Part shown: positions 1 through 8,884 of the stretch, in pieces
How the letters are laid out: each line of letters opens with the position of its first letter
How positions within the stretch are numbered: the stretch's first letter is position 1
NCBI RefSeq assembly: GCF_003815015.1
Contig: NZ_RKRE01000003.1
Span: 1 to 64,000, forward strand
Length of the DNA: 64,000 nucleotides
Direction: 5' to 3'
From: Thermodesulfitimonas autotrophica
GTDB taxonomy: Bacteria > Bacillota > Desulfotomaculia > Desulfotomaculales > Ammonificaceae
The notes under the pieces: model-generated
The model's database searches: none
What the model was told of the DNA's origin: nothing
What the model saw: the letters and a program-made list of their open reading frames with translations, nothing else
Made by a program: the position numbers and the translations under genes

Positions 1-92
1 AACACCCGTTCCCATTCCGAACACGGCAGTTAAGCCCTCCAGCGCCGATGGTACTGCCCTGGCGACGGGGCGGGAGAGTAGGTCGCCGCCGG
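1..92 (+). rRNA. rrf: 5S ribosomal RNA, 3' part
   Basis: The first 92 bases match the universal 5S core: CCCATTCCGAACACGG, then GTTAAGCCC, the GATGGTACTGC segment, and the closing GGGAGAGTAGGTCGCCGCC strand. The 5' quarter lies outside the window. It is probably the end of an rRNA operon, because a terminator hairpin follows 10 bases later. The exact 3' end is judged to within a few bases. Confidence 0.95.
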
Positions 93-101
93 AAAGTTTT
101 G

Positions 102-139
102 AAAGGGGCTGTCCTCCAAATGGCAGCCCCTTTAACTCT
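102..139. terminator. Bidirectional intrinsic terminator after 5S rRNA
   Basis: A 10-bp stem (AAAGGGGCTG at 102-111 with CAGCCCCTTT at 124-133) is followed by AACTCTTTTT on the plus strand. On the minus strand it is followed by a T-rich TTTCAAAACTTT. It can therefore stop both the rRNA operon and the convergent RND pump operon, whose last stop codon is at 148. Confidence 0.85.
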
Positions 140-147
140 TTTTATGT

Positions 148-3100
148 TTATCTCCGCCACCGCAGCCCGAGTGCTTTTTCCTTCAGTCCTTCCAACAAGC
201 TATAGACTACCGGCACGACGAAGAGGGTAAGGAGCGTGGAGAATATAAGCCCGCCGATGAGAGCGACCGACATCCCTTGGCGCATCTCGGAGCCGGAGGA
301 GAGGCCCAAAGCCAAGGGGATCATCGCCGTGACCATCGCGGCGGTGGTCATCAGGATGGGGCGGAGGCGTAAAGCGCCGGCCTGGATCAGGGCTTCGTTT
401 ACGGAGAGGCCGCGCTTTCTGGCCTGGTTGCCGAAATCGACGAGCAGGATGGCGTTCTTGGTGACGAGGCCGACGAGCATAATGAGGCCGACCATCGAGA
501 TGATGTTGATAGTGTCGCGGGTGAGCGCCAGGGCGAAGAGCGCGCCGACCAGGGCGAGCGGCACCGCAAGCCAGATGGTGAGCGGCAGGAGGAAGGACTC
601 AAAAAGCGCCACCATGATGAGGTAAACGAAGATCAGGCTGAGCACCATGGCCGTTAAGAGGTCGCGCATTGACTCTTCAAACATCTTCTGCTCGCCGCCA
701 AAGAAAACGGTCACGTCCGGCGGGATGGACGCGCCGGCAAGTTTTTCTTTGATTGCCCTAACCGCGTCGCCGAGGGTGTAGCCTTCAACCAGGTTGGCGT
801 TGACGACGAAGACCCGCTGGCGGTCTACACGGGAGATTCGTTTTAGCCCCGTCTCCTGGCTGAACTTAGCCACTTGGCCGAGCCTGATAGGTTCACCCGC
901 CCGGTTGAGTAAAAGGAGTTCGGGGAGGTCGTTGGTATCGTCGCGGGCGGCAGGGTCGGCGATGACGCGCACGTCGTACTGATCTTTGCCGTCGCTGTAT
1001 TTGCCGGCCACTTTTCCTGTGAGGTAGAGGCCGACTGTCTGGATAACGTCGCTGGTGGTGACCCCGTGCGCGGCGGCAGCCTCGCGGTCCACCCGGATGT
1101 TGTACTCCGGCAGGCCGCTTTCGACCGAGGTGCGGACGTCCTGCGTACCGGGGGTAGCGGCAACGATTTTGCGGACCAGTTCGGCGGTTTCCTGGAGGCG
1201 CTGGAGGTTGTGGCCCCGTAGCTCGATCCGGAGGGCGGCGTCTTCCGCGCCGCCGAAGAGCGAGGTGAGCACAAGGCTCGACTCGAGCCCTGCCCGCCGT
1301 TCGGCAAGCGCTTTGACCTTTTCTTTCACCGGGGCGGTTTTCTCTGCGCCCCGCACCTTGAGGAGTACCTTTAACTCTGCTACGTTACTGCTCGCACCTG
1401 CGTCCCACTGCCCGGTAGTGTAGCCGATGGTGGTGAAAACGTCTTTCACTTCCGGTAGGGCGCGGATCTCCTGCTCAATTCCCTGTACCAGCGCGTCCAT
1501 TTTCTCCAGCGTGGTTCCCGGCGGGGCGGAGAGCTTAAGCACAAATTCGCCCCGGTCTACCTTCGGGATGAACTCGGTTCCTACTAAATGCAGGGGTAGG
1601 AGCGCTCCGGCAGCGAGGAAGGAAAAGGTGGCGGTCGCGAGCACCGCCTTTTTGTGCGCGAGCGCCCAGGCAATTCCTTTTTCGTAGGCCCGGCTCAGCT
1701 GCGCCAAGAAGCCTTTGCCGGTGCCGTCAAGATGACCTTGAAGGGAGGTATCAGACTGTACCTGCGGGCGGGCCAACCTCGCGACCAGCAGCGGAATGAG
1801 GGTGAGCGCTACCACCAGCGAAAGGAGAGTGGCGCAAACGACCACGAGGCCAAACTCGCGGAAGATCTTACCGGCGATACCTGAGACCAGGGCGACGGGG
1901 AGAAAGACAACCGCCAGGGTTAAGGAGATGCCGGTGACGGCAAGACCGATTTCTTTACTGCTCGCAAGTGCTGCGGCCACCGGCTCTTCGCCTTTTTCGA
2001 GGTGGCGGTGGATGTTTTCGAGCACCACGATGGCGTCATCTACGACGATACCAACTACTAGGGCGGCGCCGAGGAGGGTCATCAGGTTTAGCGAAAAGCC
2101 GCAAAGCCTGACGAAGACAAGTGTACCCACCAGCGAGGTCGGAATGGTAAGCAGCACGATAAGCGCGCCCCGGAGGCTACCGAGGAAAAAGAAAATAACC
2201 ACCGCGACAACCAGCACCGCTAAGCCGAGTTCCTCTTGGATACCGGCCAGGGAGTCCTTGATGAATTCTGCGGCATCGTAGGCGCAGGTGATTTTGACGC
2301 CAAAGCTTTTTTCGAGGGCCGCTACGGCTTCTCGGACTTTTTCGCTCGTTTCGATGGTGTTGGCGTCGGTGCGCTTGAAGATCGCAAGGACGATGCCCGG
2401 CCGGCCGCCCACGCGGGCGATACTCGCCGGGTCCTTGAAGGTATCGCGGATATGGGCTACGTCCCGCAGGTATATAGGCCCCGCTTTGGTGTTGGCGACG
2501 ATAATCTGTTCAAGTTCCCGGGGGACCGTCACCTGGGATTTTACCCGGACGACAAAATTTTCCCCCGCCTGCTCCACCCGGCCGGCCGGAACGTCCTGGT
2601 TGTCCCCCTGGAGCGCCGCCAGGACCTGGAGGAGCGAGATTTTATAAGCTTCGAGCTGCTCTGGCTGGACTTCAACCCGGATTTCCCGCTCCCGGCCGCC
2701 CAAGAGCAAGACGCGGCTGACGCCTTCCGTCTGCTGGAGGCGGGGCTGAATTTCATTTTTGACCAGGTTGTAGAGTGTTGCTTCGGGAAGGTTACCCGTT
2801 ACCGAAAGCTGAAGAACCGGGGTGTCGTTGAGGTTAAACTGCTGGATGGTGGCCGGTTCAATATCCGGAGGCAGTTGGTGCACGGCGGCGTTGTATTTCC
2901 GCTGGACTTCGTTCGTGGCTACGTCCGGGTCGGTATCCAGCTTGAAGCCGATCCAGATAACGGCCATTCCCTCCTGGGAAAAGGAGTTGAGGTGGTCGAG
3001 GTTGTTGAGGGAAGAGAAAGCATCCTCTAAGGGCTTGGTTACCTTTTGCTCGACCTCTTCCGGACCCGCGCCGGGATAAGGTACCATCACCGCCACGTAA

Positions 3101-3228
3101 GGAAACTGCATTTTAGGTAAAAGGTCGGCCGGGAGATGAAAGTAGCTAAAGAGGCCCAGAACGAACAGGGCAATAAAAACTACCGTAGTAAATGACGGAC
3201 GGCTTAAAGAAAGCTCGGTAAGCTTCAT
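148..3228 (-). CDS. RND-family efflux pump inner-membrane subunit (AcrB/HAE1/SwrC type)
   Basis: This is a 1026-residue proton-driven transporter of the resistance-nodulation-division family, expected to export hydrophobic drugs, bile-like compounds or surfactants. The N terminus (MKLTELSLSRPSF then a hydrophobic span) is typical, as are PYPGAGPEEVE early in the first porter domain and the transmembrane segment VGIVVDDAIVVLENIHR carrying the proton-relay Asp pair. The second half repeats the fold and has the family's GxVTKNAILLVDF segment. The length is normal for the family. It is the last gene of a TetR-adaptor-pump operon, 91 bases after the adaptor stop. No TolC-type outer-membrane partner is encoded nearby, so the pump may work as the single-membrane SwrC-like version; that is inference. 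Confidence 0.95.
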   Translation of the reverse strand: MKLTELSLSRPSFTTVVFIALFVLGLFSYFHLPADLLPKMQFPYVAVMVPYPGAGPEEVEQKVTKPLEDAFSSLNNLDHLNSFSQEGMAVIWIGFKLDTDPDVATNEVQRKYNAAVHQLPPDIEPATIQQFNLNDTPVLQLSVTGNLPEATLYNLVKNEIQPRLQQTEGVSRVLLLGGREREIRVEVQPEQLEAYKISLLQVLAALQGDNQDVPAGRVEQAGENFVVRVKSQVTVPRELEQIIVANTKAGPIYLRDVAHIRDTFKDPASIARVGGRPGIVLAIFKRTDANTIETSEKVREAVAALEKSFGVKITCAYDAAEFIKDSLAGIQEELGLAVLVVAVVIFFFLGSLRGALIVLLTIPTSLVGTLVFVRLCGFSLNLMTLLGAALVVGIVVDDAIVVLENIHRHLEKGEEPVAAALASSKEIGLAVTGISLTLAVVFLPVALVSGIAGKIFREFGLVVVCATLLSLVVALTLIPLLVARLARPQVQSDTSLQGHLDGTGKGFLAQLSRAYEKGIAWALAHKKAVLATATFSFLAAGALLPLHLVGTEFIPKVDRGEFVLKLSAPPGTTLEKMDALVQGIEQEIRALPEVKDVFTTIGYTTGQWDAGASSNVAELKVLLKVRGAEKTAPVKEKVKALAERRAGLESSLVLTSLFGGAEDAALRIELRGHNLQRLQETAELVRKIVAATPGTQDVRTSVESGLPEYNIRVDREAAAAHGVTTSDVIQTVGLYLTGKVAGKYSDGKDQYDVRVIADPAARDDTNDLPELLLLNRAGEPIRLGQVAKFSQETGLKRISRVDRQRVFVVNANLVEGYTLGDAVRAIKEKLAGASIPPDVTVFFGGEQKMFEESMRDLLTAMVLSLIFVYLIMVALFESFLLPLTIWLAVPLALVGALFALALTRDTINIISMVGLIMLVGLVTKNAILLVDFGNQARKRGLSVNEALIQAGALRLRPILMTTAAMVTAMIPLALGLSSGSEMRQGMSVALIGGLIFSTLLTLFVVPVVYSLLEGLKEKALGLRWRR

Positions 3229-3319
3229 TAATTAATCCCCCGAAATGGCTGCTGATTTCCGCAACCCGTTAGACTTTTCTTCTTCCGTCGCACGCCTTAA
3301 TTTCATCCTTCGATTCTGG

Positions 3320-4420
3320 CTATTCTCCTTCGGTCACCGGGGTGCCGTCTTGCAGCAGGTTTTGGCCGAAGACTACCACCCTTTCGCCTGGCTTGAGCCC
3401 TTCTAACACCAGGATATTACGCGCGTCGCTTTGGCCGGTTTTGATCTTTTGGACGCGGGCTTTACCTTTTTTAACGGTAAAAATGGTTGCGGTGCCGGTT
3501 TCATCTTGGGTTATGATGGCCGCGCGCGGGATGACGGTTCCTTTGATGGGGGCCGTCTGGAGACGGACGTAGCCGAAGATGCCCGGCTTCAGGCTCTGCC
3601 GCGCCGTGGCCGGGAGGAGGAGTTCGATGGTGAAGGCGCGGTTGGCGGGATTGGCGACGCTGCCTACTGTTTTTACCGTGCAGGGGAACGCCTTCCCCGG
3701 GCAGGCCGGGGTGGTGAAAGTCCCCCGCTGCTCCGGAAAAACGAGGCGCAGTTGTGGTGCGGCTATGGTAGCCTTCACTTTGAGCCGCGTGTCGTCAACG
3801 AGCGTCAAAAGCTTCGTTCCCGGAAAAACGGTCTGCCCGGCGGCAACAAAAGTCTCCACTACGCTGCCGCTGCAGGGAGCGGTGATGGTCGCGTCGCGGA
3901 CCGTCTTTTCCGCGAGCTGCAGGTCGGCACGGGCGGCGTTATAGGCGGTTTCGGCGCTCTCTAACATGAAGCGCGCGTTTTCCCACTCGGCCTGGGCGAT
4001 GGCCTCTTCTTGGTAGAGTGCGTCTGCCCGCGCGAAGGCGAGCCGCGCTTTTTCTAAGTTGATCCGGGCGTTGTTTACCTGCTCCTGGGCCTTGGCTACC
4101 GTCAGCCGCTGGTTCTCGCTTTCGAGGACGGCCAATACCTGGCCCGCCCGCACCCGGTCGCCGGCGCGGACGTTGAAGGCGGTTACGGTTCCCTGGGTTC
4201 TGGCGTTGAGTTCGACCTCTTTTTCGCCGGTTACCGTGCCGGTGATGGTGAGCGCGGGCGTGATAGCGCCTGCAACCACCGGTGCCGTCTTGACCGCTAC
4301 CGGCTTCTCTACTGCCTTTTGCGCCGGCGCGGTTTTCTGGGGGCAGCCGGAGCAGAGCGCGCCGGTGATCAGGAGTGCCAGCAGTAGCGTTGCGGAACGG
4401 AAAAAGTTTTTCTTACCCAC
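3320..4420 (-). CDS. RND efflux membrane-fusion (periplasmic adaptor) lipoprotein
   Basis: This HlyD/AcrA-type adaptor links an RND pump to export. A signal segment ends in LCSGC, suggesting a lipid-anchored protein, although the -3 position of the lipobox is atypical. It is followed by a biotinyl-lipoyl-like hairpin (NARTQGTVTAFNVRAGDRVRAGQVL region), a coiled-coil stretch rich in Ala/Glu, the returning lipoyl half (ATITAPCSGSVVETFVAAGQTV region), and a beta-barrel domain. I chose GTG at 4420 because GGGAG lies about 8 bases upstream; a TTG at 4444 is also open but has no good ribosome site. The start overlaps the TetR stop by 8 bases, which indicates translational coupling in the order regulator, adaptor, pump. 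Confidence 0.92.
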   Translation of the reverse strand: MGKKNFFRSATLLLALLITGALCSGCPQKTAPAQKAVEKPVAVKTAPVVAGAITPALTITGTVTGEKEVELNARTQGTVTAFNVRAGDRVRAGQVLAVLESENQRLTVAKAQEQVNNARINLEKARLAFARADALYQEEAIAQAEWENARFMLESAETAYNAARADLQLAEKTVRDATITAPCSGSVVETFVAAGQTVFPGTKLLTLVDDTRLKVKATIAAPQLRLVFPEQRGTFTTPACPGKAFPCTVKTVGSVANPANRAFTIELLLPATARQSLKPGIFGYVRLQTAPIKGTVIPRAAIITQDETGTATIFTVKKGKARVQKIKTGQSDARNILVLEGLKPGERVVVFGQNLLQDGTPVTEGE

Positions 4421-5030
4421 GGTTCTTGCTCCCTTCGGCGGCAATTCCGTCCCAGATAATCTCTAAGTGAGCAGCCAAGAGTGCCGCTGGCTCTCCCCGT
4501 GCGGGGTTGGCCAGCCAGGAAAACAGAGTGTAGTAATAAACGCCCACTAAGAATGAGGCTAATTGTGGCGCGCTGAAGCGGGGAGAGACCTGCCCGGCGG
4601 CGATGGCTTCCGCGAAAAGGGGAATGAGAAGCCCTTCAAATTCGCTGATTAGCTGGATCTCTTCGGCCACTAAAAGGGACGAGCGGAGGATCTCGAGGAT
4701 CGTCGCCTTCATTAATTCGGGATCCGTGTCAATCCGGGTGAGCAGATCTTTGAAGATCAACTGCAGGCGCGCTTTGATCTCTTTGACGCCCGCGTGGCGG
4801 CGAATGCTTTCCCGCAGGAGCACGATCTGCCCCTGTCCTAAGTGGAGAAGGATCGCCTCCTTCCGGGGAAAATAATTGTAAAAAGTACCTTTAGCGACGC
4901 CGCACGCGCTGGTGATTTCATCTACGGTAACGTTTTCGAAGCCCCGTTCCTTGAAGAGCCGGAGCGCCTGGAGATAGATTTCTTCCTTGAGTTCTCTTTT
5001 GCGGCTTTCCCTGAGACTTTCTTTGCTCAA
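4413..5030 (-). CDS. TetR-family transcriptional regulator of the RND operon
   Basis: This is a 205-residue one-component repressor. The N-terminal helix-turn-helix is clear (residues about 15-60: YLQALRLFKERGFENVTVDEI, then CGVAKGTFYNYFPRKEAIL). The remainder is the helical ligand-binding and dimerisation domain. The start is TTG at 5030, supported by GGGGGAG 8 bases upstream. It is the first gene of the operon, and a tandem palindrome lies directly between its promoter and its start. It very likely represses its own operon and is released by a pump substrate; this role is inferred from layout. Confidence 0.93.
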   Translation of the reverse strand: MSKESLRESRKRELKEEIYLQALRLFKERGFENVTVDEITSACGVAKGTFYNYFPRKEAILLHLGQGQIVLLRESIRRHAGVKEIKARLQLIFKDLLTRIDTDPELMKATILEILRSSLLVAEEIQLISEFEGLLIPLFAEAIAAGQVSPRFSAPQLASFLVGVYYYTLFSWLANPARGEPAALLAAHLEIIWDGIAAEGSKNRG

Positions 5031-5052
5031 GCCATTCTCCCCCGGGGTATTG

Positions 5053-5081
5053 TGACCCGGGTCATTTTCTGACCGGAGTCA
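5053..5081. promoter_or_regulatory. Tandem palindromic operator, probable TetR binding site
   Basis: TGACCCGGGTCA (5053-5064) is a perfect 12-bp palindrome. A second, near-perfect copy TGACCGGAGTCA (5070-5081) lies 17 bases away centre to centre. Both sit just downstream of the -10 box of the TetR operon promoter, the classic position for steric repression. That TetR binds here is inferred from position and symmetry. Confidence 0.75.
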
Positions 5082-5087
5082 TAATTT

Positions 5088-5116
5088 ATTATGCCGGAAG
5101 GCGGCGTTTTTGGCAA
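5088..5116 (-). promoter_or_regulatory. Sigma-A-type promoter of the TetR-RND operon
   Basis: On the minus strand a -35 box TTGCCA (5116-5111) and a -10 box CATAAT (5093-5088) are separated by exactly 17 bases. The predicted start of transcription falls inside or next to the first operator copy at 5070-5081. Confidence 0.75.
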
Positions 5117-5257
5117 GGAAAAATTTGCCGCCGGTTTTAAAAAATTTTGGTCTTCGGGCAGATGGCGTTCCGAGAGCTTCAGGAGAGTACGGCCTGGGCA
5201 GGAAACGACTTTAGCGGGTCGCCGAAGGGGTAGAGGAGAGAGGTTCCGAAGGTCAGC

Positions 5258-5286
5258 TTGACAGCCTCTCGCTTCTCCAATAGAAT
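5258..5286 (+). promoter_or_regulatory. Sigma-A promoter of metG
   Basis: A perfect -35 TTGACA (5258-5263), 17 bases of spacer and -10 TAGAAT (5281-5286) precede metG by about 85 bases. I see no T-box (AGGGTGGNACC) or S-box core in the leader. Confidence 0.85.
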
Positions 5287-5370
5287 GAAATTTGGTTTTG
5301 CTGCCGTTTTGCGGGTAATCCTTACGGTAAAAAATTCTTAAACTTACAAGGCTGTGGAAGGAGTAGGACC

Positions 5371-6930
5371 TTGGCGGCGGAAAAAGAAGCGGCGCGGCCC
5401 ACCTTTTACATCACCACGCCGATTTATTATCCGAGCGACAGGCTTCACATCGGCCACGCTTATACCACCGTGGCGGCGGATACCGTAGCGCGGTTCAAAC
5501 GCCTCCAGGGCTACGATGTTTATTTCCTCACCGGGGCGGACGAGCACGGACAGAAGATTGAGCGTACCGCCCAGGCGAAAGGGAAAAAACCGAAGGAGTA
5601 CGTGGACGAGATCGTCGCCACCTTCAAGGAACTCTGGGCGCGGCTCAAGGTCGAATATAGCGATTTCATCCGGACAACTGAAGAGCGCCACCGGGTGGTG
5701 GTGGAGAAGGTTTTCCGGCAGCTATACGACCAGGGTGACATTTATAAGGCGGCGTATGAGGGTTGGTACTGCACCCCCTGCGAGACCTTCTGGACCGAGC
5801 GGCAACTGGTGGATGGGAACTGCCCCGACTGCGGCCGGCCGGTAGAACTTTTACAGGAGGAAAGCTACTTCTTCCGCCTCTCGAAATATGCCGACCGGCT
5901 CCTTGACTATATCGAAACCCACCCCGACTTTATCCAGCCTGTCTCCCGCCGCAACGAGATGATCAATTTTATCCGGCAGGGATTGGAGGACCTCTGCGTT
6001 TCCCGCACCACTTTTTCCTGGGGCATTCCGGTACCTTTCGATCCCCGCCATGTAATCTACGTCTGGATTGATGCCCTGACGAACTACATTTCGGCTTTGG
6101 GGTACGGGACGGAGAAAGACGCCCTTTTCCGGCGCTACTGGCCGGCAGATGTGCACCTGGTGGGTAAGGATATCGTTCGCTTTCACACCATTATCTGGCC
6201 GATTCTGCTGATGGCCATCGGGGTGGAACTGCCGAAGCGGGTGGTGGGCCACGGCTGGCTTTTGGTGGATGGCGGCAAGATGTCCAAATCCAAGGGGAAC
6301 GTGGTTGACCCCCACGTGCTGCTCGATAAATACGGCGTGGACGCGGTACGCTACTACCTTTTGCGGGAGCTTGCCTTCGGCGCGGACGGCTACTACCTCG
6401 AAGACAATCTCATCGGGCGGATCAACAGCGACCTGGCGAACGACCTCGGGAACTTGCTGCACCGGACGCTCACCGTCTGCGAAAAATTCGGCGGCGGGAT
6501 AGTGGGACCACCGGGGCCGCCGGAGGGGCCGGATGAAGAGTTAATCGAAATCACCAAAGAAACGCCGGCTAAGGTGGCGGCATTGGTGGATGGTTTGCAA
6601 CTTGCGGAAGCCCTGGCGGCTCTCTGGCAACCGGTCAGCCGGGCAAACAAGTACCTGGACGAGACGGCGCCCTGGAACTTAGGGAAGGACCCGGCCCAGC
6701 GGGAGCGCTTCAATGCGGTAATTTACAATGTGTTGGAGGTTTACCGCTTTGTGACGGTACTGCTCGGTCCCTTTATGCCGGGTTTTCCGGAGCGGGTCTG
6801 GCCGCAGCTCGGTATCGCGGACCGGCCTGACCTTCATACTTTTGCTTCGCTTGAATGGGGGAAATTTCCACCAGGGGTTAAGGTGGAGCGGCGCGGTCCG
6901 CTCTTCCCGCGGATTGAGGTTAAGAAGTAG
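5371..6930 (+). CDS. metG: Methionyl-tRNA synthetase (short form)
   Basis: It charges tRNA-Met with methionine for translation. The class I signature HIGH is at residues 26-29 and KMSKS at 303-307. Two zinc-knuckle pairs are present (C134/C137 in CTPC, C151/C154 in CPDC). The start is TTG at 5371, with GGAAGGAG 8 bases upstream. At 519 residues it lacks the C-terminal tRNA-binding (EMAP/Trbp111-like) domain found in many Firmicute enzymes of about 650 residues. The catalytic and anticodon-binding parts look complete, so this is a short form and not a broken gene. tatD follows after 3 bases, as in many Firmicutes. Confidence 0.97.
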   Translation: MAAEKEAARPTFYITTPIYYPSDRLHIGHAYTTVAADTVARFKRLQGYDVYFLTGADEHGQKIERTAQAKGKKPKEYVDEIVATFKELWARLKVEYSDFIRTTEERHRVVVEKVFRQLYDQGDIYKAAYEGWYCTPCETFWTERQLVDGNCPDCGRPVELLQEESYFFRLSKYADRLLDYIETHPDFIQPVSRRNEMINFIRQGLEDLCVSRTTFSWGIPVPFDPRHVIYVWIDALTNYISALGYGTEKDALFRRYWPADVHLVGKDIVRFHTIIWPILLMAIGVELPKRVVGHGWLLVDGGKMSKSKGNVVDPHVLLDKYGVDAVRYYLLRELAFGADGYYLEDNLIGRINSDLANDLGNLLHRTLTVCEKFGGGIVGPPGPPEGPDEELIEITKETPAKVAALVDGLQLAEALAALWQPVSRANKYLDETAPWNLGKDPAQRERFNAVIYNVLEVYRFVTVLLGPFMPGFPERVWPQLGIADRPDLHTFASLEWGKFPPGVKVERRGPLFPRIEVKK

Positions 6931-6933
6931 GCT

Positions 6934-7713
6934 ATGGCTGCAGAGTTAACCGATACCCACTGCCACCTTGACGACGAACGCTATGAAACGGACAGGGCGG
7001 CTGTGGTTGGGCGGGCACGCGCCGCGGGCGTGACGCGGCTCGTCACCGTCGGCTACGATCTTGCTTCCTCCCGGCGGGCGGTTGAACTTGCCGCTGCTTT
7101 GCCAGGGGTTTACGCGGTGGTAGGCGTGCACCCCCACGATGCTGCCGGCGTGCCGCCGGACTACCTGGAAGAGCTGCGCCAGCTAGCGCGTGCGCCACAG
7201 GTGGTGGCGATTGGGGAGATCGGTCTTGATTTTTACCGGGATCTTTCGCCCCGCCCGGTGCAGCGGGAGGTTTTTGTAGCCCAGCTTTACTTGGCACGGG
7301 AACTCGGCCTGCCGGTTGTTATCCACTGCCGCGAGGCGCTGGGCGAAGTTTACGCGATATTGCAACGGGAGGCGGTAGGGCTTTCCGGCGTGATGCATTG
7401 TTTTTCCGGTGGTTGGGAGGAGGCCAAGCGTTTTTTGGCGCTTGGCTTTTACCTTTCAATTGCCGGACCGGTTACCTTCGCTGGTGCCCGCCGGCCGGTA
7501 GAAGTGGTGCGGCAGATGCCGATAGAGCGGCTGCTGCTTGAAACCGACGCCCCGTATCTCACACCGGTGCCCCACCGGGGCAAGCGCAATGAGCCTGCTT
7601 ATCTGGTTCACACCGCGCAAAAAGTAGCCGCAATCCGGGGAATCAGCCTGGAGGAACTCGCTGCGGCTACGACCGCGAACGCGGCGCGCCTTTTCGGGTT
7701 ACCCACATTTTAG
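6934..7713 (+). CDS. tatD: TatD-family metal-dependent hydrolase / DNase
   Basis: This 259-residue TIM-barrel metallohydrolase of the TatD/YcfH family is associated with DNA 3'-end trimming and repair. Metal-ligand and active-site motifs appear in order: THCHLDD (near residue 8), VGVHPHD, IGEIGLDFYRD, VIHCREA, MHCFSGG and LLETDAPYL. The ATG lies 3 bases after the metG stop, so the two are co-transcribed and possibly translationally coupled. It ends 37 bases from the end of the convergent methyltransferase gene. Confidence 0.95.
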   Translation: MAAELTDTHCHLDDERYETDRAAVVGRARAAGVTRLVTVGYDLASSRRAVELAAALPGVYAVVGVHPHDAAGVPPDYLEELRQLARAPQVVAIGEIGLDFYRDLSPRPVQREVFVAQLYLARELGLPVVIHCREALGEVYAILQREAVGLSGVMHCFSGGWEEAKRFLALGFYLSIAGPVTFAGARRPVEVVRQMPIERLLLETDAPYLTPVPHRGKRNEPAYLVHTAQKVAAIRGISLEELAAATTANAARLFGLPTF

Positions 7714-7749
7714 ATAGATGGGCGCTGGCTGCTCCGCAGCTTACCCGCG

Positions 7750-8703
7750 TCAGCGCGAGATACTCCCCGTGGCAGAGAGCGTTTCTTTGTCCGCGGTCGC
7801 GGAGCGGCTCCGCTGGTCAGGGTTTTCGCTTTTCTGGATATCACTCCCAAGAAAACTGCGGATGCGCTCTACTGCGGTTTTCAAGTATGCCGCGTCGATC
7901 TCGAAGCCGACCACGCTGACCCCTAACCGCAGGCAGGCCAGGGCGGTGCTGCCGATGCCCATGAAAGGGTCCAGCACCAGGCGCGTGTCTTTAACGCCGT
8001 GCAGCTTGATGCACATCTCCGGCAGGGCCACCGGGAAGGTCGAAGGGTGGGGCCGCTGCTTTTCCCGGTCCCAGATCGTTTCGTAAGGGATGAACCAGGT
8101 GTTGCCCCGGCACCTCTTGTCCTGCCGCGCCTTTTTCCAGCGGCCGATGTTCGACTTGTCCTGGTAAGGGACCCCGATGGCCAGCCGGTCCAAAACGACG
8201 CGGCCGGTCTTAGTGAAGTGGAAGATGTACTCGTGGTTGTCGTGGAGGAAGCGGCTCCCCCCGATCGGCTTGTAGTGGCCCACGGCGATGTCGTCGCGGA
8301 TTGCCGGATAATTGCCGACCGATTTTTTCTCGATGGCAATCGATTTTACCCAGTGGATCACGTTCTGGAGCACGAAGTGGGAGCGTAGGCGCTGGGCTAC
8401 GTCAAGCGGAATCCAGGGGTCGCTCGGTTTGCCGCCGACGTTGAGAAAGAAGGAGCCGTCCGGCTTTAGCACCCGTTTTATTTCCACCGCTACTTCTTCG
8501 AGCCACGCGAGATAATCTTCGCGCGGCATCCTGTCGTTGTGCCGGTTGTAATGGATGCCGATGTTGTAAGGCGGTGAGGTCACCACCACGTCGAATGAGC
8601 CAGCCAGGTCACGGTTCCTCATCCCGGCGAGGCAGTCTTCCAGGTAAAGCGTTACCCGGTCCGGGAGGTAGAAATAAGGCTCGCCTACGGGTAGATCCGG
8701 CAT
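7750..8703 (-). CDS. Orphan DNA methyltransferase, beta class (N4-cytosine or N6-adenine)
   Basis: This is a 317-residue site-specific DNA methyltransferase. The catalytic motif IV is TSPPYN (near residue 44), and the AdoMet-binding motif [16 protein letters not shown], comes after it near residue 244; this permuted order defines the beta class. TSPPY is typical of N4-cytosine enzymes. GKPSDPW and HWVKS belong to the region between. The ATG at 8703 has AGAGG about 7 bases upstream. No restriction endonuclease gene adjoins it (neighbours are tatD and cobO), so it appears to be a solitary enzyme with a regulatory or protective role, or the remnant of a restriction system. The target sequence cannot be read from the protein. 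Confidence 0.9.
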   Translation of the reverse strand: MPDLPVGEPYFYLPDRVTLYLEDCLAGMRNRDLAGSFDVVVTSPPYNIGIHYNRHNDRMPREDYLAWLEEVAVEIKRVLKPDGSFFLNVGGKPSDPWIPLDVAQRLRSHFVLQNVIHWVKSIAIEKKSVGNYPAIRDDIAVGHYKPIGGSRFLHDNHEYIFHFTKTGRVVLDRLAIGVPYQDKSNIGRWKKARQDKRCRGNTWFIPYETIWDREKQRPHPSTFPVALPEMCIKLHGVKDTRLVLDPFMGIGSTALACLRLGVSVVGFEIDAAYLKTAVERIRSFLGSDIQKSENPDQRSRSATADKETLSATGSISR

Positions 8704-8884
8704 AACTTTGCCTCTGCGTCTCCCTTCAAAATGGTAAACACAGAATCGTAGAGAACTTCGCCTTTCACCTAGAAAGTCCTGCCGGTCTTTTAACCGCGTA
8801 GGCTTTCTACCCTAGTCCGTATAGAGGAAGCGGATGGGTCCCTGGCGAAGAGGAAAGGCGAAATTCTTAAAAGAGGTGGGGCAA

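Noticed and set aside
1..230. 60-codon open frame over the 5S gene
   Set aside because: Overlaps rRNA and terminator; not coding.
5117..5370. T-box or SAM riboswitch ahead of metG
   Set aside because: No AGGGTGGNACC specifier-end motif or S-box core found; only a plain promoter and short leader.
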